A program made the translations under genes and the position numbers. A model generated the notes under the pieces. It was given only the letters and a program-made list of their open reading frames with translations, did no database searches and was not told the DNA's origin. DNA of 64,000 nt, from positions 3,472,001 to 3,536,000 of the forward strand of contig CAWHXF010000027.1 of the NCBI GenBank assembly GCA_963833195.1, read 5' to 3'. Position 1 is the stretch's first letter. Each line of letters starts with the position of its first letter. The stretch is from Granulosicoccus sp963833195. Lineage in GTDB: Bacteria > Pseudomonadota > Gammaproteobacteria > Granulosicoccales > Granulosicoccaceae. This document shows positions 35,157 to 43,731 of this stretch, one piece after another.

Positions 35157-36098
35157 GTGTACCTGAGCTGCGGCGACACCCTCTACGATCTGTTCGTCGG
35201 CGCGGGCTCGGGAGGGCCCTCGTCGGTCTCGCTCGCGGGGGACGTCGGCGGCTCGCCGCTGAACGTCGCGACGGGCCTGGCCCGGCTCGGCCACCACAGC
35301 CGCTTTCTCACGAAACTGTCGAGCGATCTCTTCGGCCAGCGCATGCGTGCGAAGCTCGAGGCCGACGGGCTGGATCTGTCGACGTGCATCGACACGGACC
35401 GGAACACGACGCTCGCCATCATCGAGAAGAACCCCGACGGCTCCGCGCGCTACGTGTTCTACACCGACGGCACGGCCGACTGCAGCCTCACCGTCGACGA
35501 GCTGCCCGCCGCGCTGCCCGACGACGTGCGCGTGCTGCATTTCGGGTCCTACTCGACGGCCATCGAGCCCACCGCCACCGCCCTGCACGCGCTCGCGTCG
35601 CGCGAGTCCGGCAGGCGGCTCATCAGCTACGACCCGAACCTGCGCACCATGGTCGTGCCGGATCTGGACGTGTGGCACGCGCGCTTCGATGCGTTCGCGA
35701 GCGCCGCCGCGCTCGTGAAGGCCAGCGACGAGGATATCGAGACGCTGTACGGTGCGGACTCCGAGGAGCGCTTCGTCGCCGACTGCTTCGCGCGTGGCGC
35801 GGGGCTCGTGTTCGTCACGCGCGGCGCGAACGGCGGCAGCGGCTACGCGCGCAGCGGCAGCGAGGCGCACGCGTCCGGCGTGAAGGTGAACGTCGTCGAC
35901 ACGGTCGGTGCCGGCGACACCTTCCAGGCCGTGCTGCTGCACTGGCTCGGCGCGCACGATCACGTGGGCACGGACGGAACCGTCGTCGGCGAGGTGGACC
36001 TCGAGGCCTGTCTCGCGCTCGCGCTGAAGGCCGCCGCCATCACCTGCAGTCGTGCGGGCGCGGACCTGCCGACGCTCGCCGAAGTCAACGCCGCGTAA
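35157..36098 (+). CDS. PfkB family carbohydrate kinase
   Basis: 313-aa sugar kinase of the ribokinase/fructokinase group. GGSPLNVATGLARLG is the N-terminal signature and DTVGAGDTFQA the C-terminal one with the catalytic Asp. The GTG start at 35157 is required to include the first beta strand (YLSCGDTLYDLFVG). It resembles bacterial fructokinases, but in this setting an amino-sugar or another recycled sugar is equally possible. Downstream of ampG on the same strand. Confidence 0.85.
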   Translation: MYLSCGDTLYDLFVGAGSGGPSSVSLAGDVGGSPLNVATGLARLGHHSRFLTKLSSDLFGQRMRAKLEADGLDLSTCIDTDRNTTLAIIEKNPDGSARYVFYTDGTADCSLTVDELPAALPDDVRVLHFGSYSTAIEPTATALHALASRESGRRLISYDPNLRTMVVPDLDVWHARFDAFASAAALVKASDEDIETLYGADSEERFVADCFARGAGLVFVTRGANGGSGYARSGSEAHASGVKVNVVDTVGAGDTFQAVLLHWLGAHDHVGTDGTVVGEVDLEACLALALKAAAITCSRAGADLPTLAEVNAA

Positions 36099-36119
36099 GG
36101 CAACCGGAGGCACGAGCGC

Positions 36120-37964
36120 ATGAGCCACGACCCCGGTCCCGCCTTCCGCGCCCTGCATCGGCCCGGTCGGCCGTTCATCCTCGCCAACGCGTGGGACGCG
36201 GGTTCGGCGCGCGTGCTGGCGGCCCTCGGTGCCGAAGCCATCGGCACCTCGTCTGCGGCCTTCGCGTTCACGGTGGGCCTGCCCGACGGCGCGCGCGTCG
36301 ATCGGGACACCATGCTCGCGCACGCCGCCGATCTCGTGGCCGCCACGCCGCTACCCGTGTCGGCGGATCTGGAGAACGGCTACGGCGACGCTCCCGAAGA
36401 CTGCGCGGACACCGTGCGGCTCGCGGGCGAAGCAGGACTCGCGGGGCTCTCCATCGAGGACATCCGGCTGCCGACGAACGAAGCCTACGACTTCGAGCTC
36501 GCCGTCGAGCGCGTTCGCGCGGCCGCCTCCGCGGCCCGCGCGTTGTCGCGCGACATCGTGCTGCTGGCACGCGCCGACGGCGTGATGACGGGCGTCTACG
36601 ACGTGGACGAAGGCATCCGCCGGCTGCAGGCCTACGAGGCGGCGGGCGCCGACGCGCTGTACCTGCCCCTGCCCCCCGCCGTCGAGGATCTGGACCGCAT
36701 CTGCGCGTCGGTGTCGCTGCCCGTGAACGCGCTGGCCGCCGGACCGTTCACCGCCGTGCCGCTGTCGCGGTATGCCGAGGCGGGTGTCGCGCGGGTGTCG
36801 CTGGGTTCAGCGCTCGCACGGGCGACGCACCGGGTGATCGTGGACGCTGCGGAGGCGATGTTCGATCGTGGGGACTTCACGCCGTTGGGTAGGGGTATCG
36901 GTGGCGATCGAGTAGACGAGCTGCTGGTCCGTGGGTCGAAGGCGCGACCCGGGATGAATCACGACGCCGTGGCGGCACGCAACCGCAACGCCTGGACGGC
37001 GTCGTCGTACACCGCGTGGGTCCACCGCTACGGCAGCCCGGCCCGAGCGGCGATCGACATCGCGGCCGACCCCGCGCGGCCGCTGCGCAGGCTGCTCGAG
37101 CATGTGGGCGATCCGCGAGGGCGAGCCATCGCGAACCCGCTCGGCTCGCACGGCAGGGTCGCCGTCGCTCTCGCGCTGCTGAAGGCCGACGTGACGGTGT
37201 TCGACCTGTCCGGATCGAACGCGAGATACGCCCGCGAGCTGGCGACGGAAGCCGACGTCGCGATCGACTACGTGGTCGGCGACTTCCAGGCCACCGCATC
37301 GTTGCATGCGGGCCGCTTCGACACCGTCGTGATGGAGTTCGGCATCGTGCACTACTTCGTCGACATCGAGCGCTTCGTGGCTTCGGTCAGGGCTCTGCTG
37401 AAACGCAGCGGCAAGGTGCTGCTGAACGAGTTCCACCCGTTGCTGAAGAAGTCGATCGATGTCGGTTCCGGTGAGCCGGTGTTCGACGGCGACTACTTCG
37501 ATGGCGTGCTACAGGAGGCGTCGAACACCGTACGACGTGTTCGTCGACGGCGAGGTTCCGGGGTGCACGCTGCGCCGCTGGACTCTTGGGGAGATCATCA
37601 CCGCGTTCGCGTGCGGTGGCTTCAGGGTGGAGCGCCTGATCGAGCATCCCTCTCTCGAGTTCCCGGGATTGCCCGGCACGTTCACGCTGGTGGCGGTGGC
37701 GGACTGAAGCGACCCGTCGAACGCGATGCGGTACTGGCGCCGATCGACGGAGGACGAGGTCGCGCCTGCCGAGCGCACCTCGGTCAACGCGCTCGGGCGG
37801 CTCGGGTACAGCCCGCCAGGCTCTTGAGTGCGGGACGGGGGATTCTCGGTGCGGGCTTGCCGCCGGCAGTGACGCCCGAACTCGCGCTCGCGGCGACGCC
37901 TCGGCTGCCAGCCAGGGTCGCGTGTCTGACAACTGTACGAAAGATCAGACTCGGAACACCTTAA
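36120..37964 (+). CDS. PEP mutase/isocitrate lyase-like domain fused in frame to a methyltransferase (as read)
   Basis: Starts 21 bp after the kinase gene with a CCGGAGG ribosome site. Residues 1-265 form a PEP-mutase/isocitrate-lyase TIM barrel (GTSSAAFAFTVGLPDG, SADLENGYGD and SIEDI metal and substrate residues). Family members normally end here, but the frame runs on without a stop into a complete SAM-methyltransferase N-terminus (from Met at 36954). Beyond about 37520 the frame is not sensible and stops at 37964. A one-base shift near 36895 would place a stop (TAG at 36911-36913) at the usual family length, so the fusion may be an artefact. Confidence 0.7.
   Translation: MSHDPGPAFRALHRPGRPFILANAWDAGSARVLAALGAEAIGTSSAAFAFTVGLPDGARVDRDTMLAHAADLVAATPLPVSADLENGYGDAPEDCADTVRLAGEAGLAGLSIEDIRLPTNEAYDFELAVERVRAAASAARALSRDIVLLARADGVMTGVYDVDEGIRRLQAYEAAGADALYLPLPPAVEDLDRICASVSLPVNALAAGPFTAVPLSRYAEAGVARVSLGSALARATHRVIVDAAEAMFDRGDFTPLGRGIGGDRVDELLVRGSKARPGMNHDAVAARNRNAWTASSYTAWVHRYGSPARAAIDIAADPARPLRRLLEHVGDPRGRAIANPLGSHGRVAVALALLKADVTVFDLSGSNARYARELATEADVAIDYVVGDFQATASLHAGRFDTVVMEFGIVHYFVDIERFVASVRALLKRSGKVLLNEFHPLLKKSIDVGSGEPVFDGDYFDGVLQEASNTVRRVRRRRGSGVHAAPLDSWGDHHRVRVRWLQGGAPDRASLSRVPGIARHVHAGGGGGLKRPVERDAVLAPIDGGRGRACRAHLGQRARAARVQPARLLSAGRGILGAGLPPAVTPELALAATPRLPARVACLTTVRKIRLGTP
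36954..37707 (+). pseudogene. Class I SAM-dependent methyltransferase, frameshifted
   Basis: About 250 aa. The N-terminus NHDAVAARNRNAWTASSYTAWVHRYG, the SAM loop IANPLGSHGRVAVALALL, and FDLSGSN are clear. Reading frame 0 holds to about 37520 (FDGDYFDGVLQEAS). The next frame continues with TPYDVFVDGEVPGCTLRRWTLGEIITAF and ends FTLVAVAD at 37707, the normal end of this family. The length is 251 codons plus one base. Joined in frame to the upstream PEP-mutase-like domain. Substrate unknown. Confidence 0.7.
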
Positions 37965-38197
37965 ACCTGCGCCAAGACACCGATTGTCTTGTCCTGACAC
38001 TCGGCACAACCCAGTCGGCCCGCAGCGGCCCCCTCGGCGAAGTTCCTCCGGTTTGCCGCTGCTAGACGTTGAGCAGGATGTCGCGCAATCCCCTGGTGTG
38101 AAATCCCACGCGCCGCTAGCCGACGCGCGACCAGTAATTGTCAGGCGTTCAAGTGGGTGTGCCCCCCCCCGCAAGCTCGCCATCGCCCGGAGCTGTA
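37965..38197. other. Non-coding stretch downstream of methyltransferase
   Basis: From the methyltransferase stop (37707) to the subtilase stop (38198) about 490 bp carry no convincing gene. Composition is lower in GC than the surroundings at 37930-38150. A run of nine C (38162-38170) is present. A minus-strand segment at about 37720-37810 reads SALTEVRSAGATSSSVDRRQYRIAFDG, which looks like protein but has no start or stop of its own, so it could be a remnant. Confidence 0.4.
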
Positions 38198-40357
38198 TCA
38201 GGCGGTCCGCTCGACGCGCGCCTCGAGCGTCAGATGGGGGGCCAGCAGCCGCCAGGCCCAGTCGTCGAGACCCAACAGGTTGCGGACCGCTTCGAGGGTC
38301 GTGAATCCGGCGGAGACCGTGCGTGCCTCGACCAGCCGCGCGGCCGCCCATGGCCCCATGAGAGGTAGGCGCATGAAGGCCGTCGCATCGGCGGTGTTCA
38401 CATCCAGCCGCACGGGAACCGGGGAGGGAGTCGGAGTGGGGGCCGGGGCGGGAGTCGGGGTGGGCTCCGCGCCGTCGTTCGGACCGGACGAATCGATCGG
38501 CACCGACTCTGCGAGCGCAGCCGCCAGGTCGATGAGCCCCGCCCCCAGGCCGGCATCCTCGGGGGTTGCTCGCGCCGTCGCCTTGAGGCGTGCCACGGCT
38601 GCCGCCGCGTCGTGACCCAGGCTCATCAGCAGCGCGAGCCCGCCCGCGACCACGGGTGCGGAGTAGGACGTACCCCAGTCGAACCGGTAGGGTGCGGGCG
38701 AAGAGGCCAACCACATCGCCTGTCCCGCCCCGCCCGATTCGCCGCCCGGTGCGGCGAGTGTCACCGCCTGGTCGCCGAAGTACGAGTAGCTCGCCCGCTC
38801 GCCCTGCGCGTTGACGGCGCCGACCGACATCAGCGTGCCTATCACCTCGGGAAAGCGAGGCCGTCCCGACGCATCGCGCGGCGCCGGCAGACCGAAGGCC
38901 GACGGGTAGTGCGGCCTGTCGCGCTGCCGCTGCTCGTCGGACCGGTAGTTGCCCGCACTCGTGGTGATGGCGAGACCGGCCTGCGCGGCCCGGCGCAGCG
39001 CCGCGTAGATCCCCTCGTGCGCGCCTTCGACCTGCCAGCTCAGGTTGACGACCCCTCGTCCGAGCGCTGGCAGCAGCGCGATCGCCCGACGGATCGCCAG
39101 CGCCCGCTGCGCGTAGTCCCGCGCCGAGCCCCTGATGCGCATCGGCATCAACCGTGCTCCCGGTGCGACCCCCGTCGCGCCCGGTGCGTCCGGCGCCGCC
39201 TGCCCGACGGCGACACTCGAGACCGCGCTGCCGTGGTAGCGACCTTGGCCGAATCCGCGCGCGGCCGGACTTCGGCTGTCGTCGTCGGGGTCGAAGTCCA
39301 GATCGTGCTCGGCCCAGTCCGAGCGCAGCGCGTCGACCAGATCGGGATGCTCCAGGTCGACCCCCGAATCGATCACGAAGATCGTGACCGACGGGTCGCC
39401 ACGCGTCACCGCCCGCGCTGCGTCCAGCCCGACGAGCGCGTGCCACCAGTCGACCTTGCCCTCGGGGCCGGACAGGAAGTCGGCCGGGGCGCGTTGCAGC
39501 TCCGATCGGCGCGCGCCCTCGAACTGGTGCGGCTCGGCCAGATCGACCGAAGCATCGGCACGCAGGGTGTGCAAGGCGCCAACGACCGCTCCGAAGGCGT
39601 CCCGGCCAGGCGGGTGCTCGGCGAGCCGCGCCACCGCCAACCCCCCGTCCGCGTCCCACGACCAGAACAGCAGGCCCGCCGCCGCCAGCGCGGTCTCCGC
39701 CTCGACGCGCGTCGTACCGGGAGCGAACCAGACGTCGACGTGGCCCGGCAGGAACCAGCGCTCGAGCCCGTCCTCGTCACGCAGGGCGGGAACGATGCGG
39801 CCGCCGGTCAGCGTCTTGGCGACGTTGCGCGCGGCGGGTCCGACGTTCGGCCCGGGCCGCAGGATCAATCTCGAGGGTTCGCCCTCCGGCATCTCGACCT
39901 CGAAGCCGAGGGCCTTCAACCGCTCGACGTCCGGGGTCGGCCGGACGAGCACCACCAGGCCGATTTCCGGAATCGGCGTGAGTGTCTGGTCGGACATCGC
40001 GGTCCCCGTCAGCTCGAAGCGTGGCTCGTGGAACAGCTCGGCCAGGTCCGCCACGGGTACCTCGACTGCCGCTTCCAGCTCGGAGAGCGTGAAGAAGGGA
40101 CGGACCGTCTCGAAGGATCCGGCGGCGGCACCTTCCAGACTCGACAGCCTCTCGAACTGGGACGCGGTGGCCTCGTTCGGGTCGAGCCGAAAGGCGGCGC
40201 GCGCCACGGGGTCGCGCAGCAGCATCGCGACCGTCTCCGGGGCAAGGTTCGTGCGCTCCGCCACCTCGTGCGGGTCGATCGCCTCCGACCCTTCGAAGTC
40301 GTGCGGTCCGTCGAGCGCGAGGAAGACGGAGAGGCGGTCCTGATCGGTGATGGGCAT
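38198..40357 (-). CDS. S8 family serine peptidase with C-terminal helix-hairpin-helix
   Basis: 719 aa. A long N-terminal region (1 to about 310) has no family I recognise. The subtilisin domain follows with the triad Asp330 (VIDSGVDLEHPD), His375 (YHGSAVSS) and Ser564 (GTSYSAP). After a Thr/Pro repeat linker (TPTPAPAPTPTPSP) there is a helix-hairpin-helix of ComEA type (DVNTADATAFMRLPLMG). No signal peptide, so export is doubtful. HhH domains usually bind DNA or proteins and are uncommon on subtilases. Same strand as the unknown gene 40479-41834. Confidence 0.88.
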   Translation of the reverse strand: MPITDQDRLSVFLALDGPHDFEGSEAIDPHEVAERTNLAPETVAMLLRDPVARAAFRLDPNEATASQFERLSSLEGAAAGSFETVRPFFTLSELEAAVEVPVADLAELFHEPRFELTGTAMSDQTLTPIPEIGLVVLVRPTPDVERLKALGFEVEMPEGEPSRLILRPGPNVGPAARNVAKTLTGGRIVPALRDEDGLERWFLPGHVDVWFAPGTTRVEAETALAAAGLLFWSWDADGGLAVARLAEHPPGRDAFGAVVGALHTLRADASVDLAEPHQFEGARRSELQRAPADFLSGPEGKVDWWHALVGLDAARAVTRGDPSVTIFVIDSGVDLEHPDLVDALRSDWAEHDLDFDPDDDSRSPAARGFGQGRYHGSAVSSVAVGQAAPDAPGATGVAPGARLMPMRIRGSARDYAQRALAIRRAIALLPALGRGVVNLSWQVEGAHEGIYAALRRAAQAGLAITTSAGNYRSDEQRQRDRPHYPSAFGLPAPRDASGRPRFPEVIGTLMSVGAVNAQGERASYSYFGDQAVTLAAPGGESGGAGQAMWLASSPAPYRFDWGTSYSAPVVAGGLALLMSLGHDAAAAVARLKATARATPEDAGLGAGLIDLAAALAESVPIDSSGPNDGAEPTPTPAPAPTPTPSPVPVRLDVNTADATAFMRLPLMGPWAAARLVEARTVSAGFTTLEAVRNLLGLDDWAWRLLAPHLTLEARVERTA

Positions 40358-40478
40358 GGCAGGGCTCCCGCGGCCGGCGGATAGAGAAGTAGGGAGCCGC
40401 TCCCCTCCGGAAAGATACGGAGGTGAGCGGCCGAAGCGAGGCGTGGCAGAGGAAGGGACGCCGCGCCCCCGTCCGGGC

Positions 40479-41834
40479 TCAGCGGTAGAGCTGCCAGTGG
40501 TAGTTGACGATGTAGTGTCCGCCGAACCCGACGAAGCGAGCGGTCATCGTCGGCGAGCGGGTCGAGCCGTTCGCCCAGCGGCCGCCGTAGCCCCCGTGGC
40601 GCAGCCTGCAGACCACCGGGTCGAACAGGTCGTCGCCGAACAGCTCGATCCAGAACTTCACCAGACGATCGACTACATAGGCCACGGCCGCGCCGATCAG
40701 CGCGCCGAGCGCCGGGCCGACAAACGGCGTCACCGCACTCGCCCACGGCCTTCCTGATCGCGGCGGCGACCTTGTCCCTGGATCATCCGGTAGACCCTGT
40801 CGAGAAAGGCCTGGAACCTGCCCCAGTCCTTCTCGGCCAGGGACAGCACGACCCGGAATTCCTTGGGCCAGGCTCCGGCCCTCGTTGAGGCTGAACCAGT
40901 GCAGGCGCCAAGCCGGGTTGTAGAGCCGCTGGTCGCCGTCGTCGAAGCCACCGCCGACGAAGTGCTCGGGGATGAGCTTGACGTCACCGTCCTCGTCGAT
41001 GCTCTGGCCGCCGATGGCGATCTCGTCGTGATAGTTGATGAACAAGCCCCGTTCGGGGTTGGTCTCGTCCACGCAGCGCACGCGCTCGACGTTGAAGGCC
41101 AACTTGTCGAGCCTCACGCTCTCGAAGTCGGTCTGCGCGTCCGCCTCGCGGTAGTCGCCCCAGATCTCGGCCAGGCGCTCCTCGCTGACCGGCTGCTCCT
41201 CGGCATGCTCGACGCGCTCTCGAAGGCGTCGAATCGGCATCTCGGAGCCGCCGAGGGCATCGCGCCGGATCACCAGCCGATCGTCGATTCGCTCGATCGC
41301 GTCCAGCGGCAGCGTGACCTCGGGCGGGCGCAGGCCCAGCAGCTTGCGATCGATCTTCGAGCGGCGTCGAGACCGTCGTCGAACTGCGCGAAGCCCTTGA
41401 GGCCGACGTGCTCGGCCGCGCCGCGGCGTCCGGCCCGACCGAAGGTCGCGACCCTCACCGCCTCCGAGGCCGAGGCCAGCTCCTTCGCGACGCCGACGTA
41501 CTTGACTCGCTGCTGCCTCCTCCATTCCCTGCAGGTAGCGCTTCACCTCGCCCTCGACGGACTCCGGCCGAACCTCGACTTCCGGGTTCGCCGCCACGGC
41601 CACGAAGGAGTACTTCAGCGCACCGAGAACGTCGTCGATGACCTTCAGCATCTCGGCGTTCTGCGGCGGCTCGGCGCCCTGGCTGGCGACCGGGGCGGCG
41701 GCGAGCGCGGCGAGCTCGACGTTCTGCAGGGCTCCGGTAGCCCGGGGCGATGACCGGGGTGTGCAGCGTCCTCGAACGGAGCCGTTGGACGGCACCGTGC
41801 GGTCGGCTCGTACGTTCACGTTCATGTCGTTCAT
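40479..41834 (-). pseudogene. Unknown protein with membrane helix, several frameshifts
   Basis: One open frame of 451 codons spans the gene, but its sense switches frame and back. At about 41500 it leaves for a better frame (RVKYVGVAKELASASEAVRVATFG, then GLKGFAQFDDGLDAA) and returns near 41355. It leaves again near 40870 for WPKEFRVVLSLAEKDWGRFQAFLDRVYRMIQ, changes near 40778 and returns near 40742. Repaired, it is about 450 aa: a polar N-terminal half, GLFINYHDEIAIGG, a Gly-rich hydrophobic helix (VGPALGALIGAAVAYVVDRLV) and a C-terminal strand FGGHYIVNYHWQLY. No known family recognised. Five indels suggest decay or poor sequence. Confidence 0.55.
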
Positions 41835-41918
41835 GGCGTCTCTCCTGCTGTGAGCACCGGCGGCACGTGCTTGGCCGGTGGCCGGATCGAACCGGCAGGA
41901 CAGAGCATCCGCGGCCGG

Positions 41919-41989
41919 CGTGAACGCGGCGGGAGAAGGGCGTGAACGTTTCGGCCCCGAACCGTGAAAACGGTGCCCGATACCGTGAA
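41919..41989. promoter_or_regulatory. Four direct CGTGAA repeats at 22-bp spacing
   Basis: CGTGAA occurs at 41919, 41941, 41963 and 41984, spaced 22, 22 and 21 bp, so all four lie on the same face of the helix. The array lies 85-155 bp upstream of the start at 41834, in the only gap of the island on this strand. Arrays of direct repeats at 11 or 22 bp are typical targets of SARP-type regulators, and a winged-helix regulator of that kind is encoded at 44955. The link is inference. Confidence 0.65.
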
Positions 41990-42023
41990 AAAGGCGGGAG
42001 CTACCCGGCGACCGGGTCCGCCG

Positions 42024-43731
42024 TCACGCGTCGAAGACCGGTCGCCCGTCCGCAGCCCGTGCCCTCGACGCTTCCGCCTCCGCGTCGACCAGGGCCTGGA
42101 GCACGTCCGGCGTGACGTCCGCTCCCTCGCCCCGCAGCCGCAGGAGGTGGCGAGCCACGAGCGGTGCCGCGAGGCTCGTGCCGTCCATTCGCACCGGTCC
42201 GATACCGCGTGCCGACGAGACCCGCCGGCCCCAGCGGCCCGGCGCATCGTCGGTCACGCCCAGCACGTCGCCCTCCACGGACCGTCCCGATCCGCCCGTG
42301 GGGGCCAGGCTTGAATAGGGTACCGTTCCGCCGCCGCGCGCGAAGCGGCCGCCCACGCGCAGCACGTGGTGTCCCCCGGCATACGCGTTCATCGTGCCGG
42401 CACGCGTCACGACGACCCCTTGCGAAGTCCTCGAGCCGAGGGCGTCCCGAGGCGTCGCTCGTGCCGTGCGCCGGGTCCTCGAACCGCGCCTGCCTGCCGC
42501 CCGAGCGCATGCTCGGCAGCGAGTCGTCGCGCTGGATGGCGAGGTGGAGTGCCCCGTTGCCGGTCCGGCGCACGGTCCAACGTCCGGGACGCGCGAGCGG
42601 ACCGGTCGCGGCCAGCCCCTGGCCAGCCGTCGGTGGCAGCTCCACGAGAAGGCCGGGCCCCCAGGGCGCCATCGACCGCGTGCGCACCGGCACGCCGCCG
42701 ACGAGGGTGACGCCGTCGGGTGGCAGCGGCACGGCGACGCCTCCGGGCGGCGCCAGCGACACGGCGGGCGATCCGTCCCCCTCGGCCCGCACCTCCACGA
42801 AGGTCGGCGTGCGGTCGTCCGGAGGTACCACCATGGCGACGTCGCCGCGTTGCCCATCCAGCCGAGCGACGGTCGCGGACAGGCGGCCGTTCCCCATCGG
42901 CAGGATCACGTCCACCGGCCCGAGTCCCGGTACCGCGGCGCCGGGGTCGGCGATCGCGTCGAGCGCGCGCTCGAACGGGCTGCTGCCATCCTTCGGCCCC
43001 GCCAGGATGCCGTAGCTGACGACCGCGACCACCGGTAGCGACCGCCCGAGCGCAGCGCCGATCGCGCGCGCGACGGCCATGCCGTGCAGCAGGCCGGTCA
43101 GCACGTGGTAGGGCACGCTGTGCCCGGCGGTGTCGCGCACCGCCTCGGGTGGCAGGGTGACCGCGACCACCGGGTCGACGGGGTCGGTGCGGCGCACGAC
43201 CTCGCCCAGCACGGCCGCGCCGTGCGTGGCACGACAGTGCAGGCGCATGCGCCCGGGCGAGACTCGTCCGGGCTGTACTCCCCAGGCCACGTCGTGTGCC
43301 AGGTCCGCACCGGCCAGGGCGGCGGGTGCGGGCGGCGCCGTTCGCAGCGCGCGCATCAGCAGTTCGCCGTGCGCATCGCGTCCGTACGGAAGCCAAGGCG
43401 ATCCCGCTTTGCGCGAAGGCGCATCCTGCAGCCAGTACGAGACCAGGCGGTTCGAGCGTGCCAGGTCCAGGAGCGGGATGCCCTCGTCGATCAGGACGAT
43501 CACGGCGCGACAGTCCGGATCGATGCTGCGCGCGGCGAGCGGCGTGCCGACCCGCACCGCCTCGCCCACGTTCGGCATCGCGACGCGGAGCGCGTCGAGC
43601 CCGCGCGGGACGGCGTCGGGCACCACCGCCTCGCCCCAGACGGCCCGCAGAAGCGCCGCCTCCGCTGCGGAATTGCCCGCGGGCACGTCCGCCAGATAAG
43701 GCCAACGCGGCGGCGCGCCGGCCCCCCTCAC
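42024..43731 (-). pseudogene. S8 (subtilase) family peptidase, frameshifted
   Basis: GTG start at 43731 overlaps the stop of the PAP2 gene (GTGA). Triad residues are recognisable: Asp82 (VIVLIDEGIPLLD), His170 (THGAAVLGEV) and, after a frame switch near 42445-42455, Ser about 519 (MDGTSLAAP). This is the subtilase variant with a DEG motif at the Asp. As read, the frame runs on to 42001 in Arg/Gly-rich noise; one base removed gives TSQGVVVTRAGTMNAYAGGHHVLRV and a stop at 42024. Length 569 codons plus one base. No signal peptide. Confidence 0.75.

Noticed and set aside
32055..36098. A 1347-codon plus-strand open frame.
   Set aside because: Only the last 313 codons (PfkB kinase) have family motifs. 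The rest is antisense or out-of-frame reading of the GH84, anmK and ampG genes.
38162..38170. Run of nine C as a phase-variation tract.
   Set aside because: It lies beyond the stop codon of the subtilase and not in a promoter that I can identify, so no switching effect can be supported.
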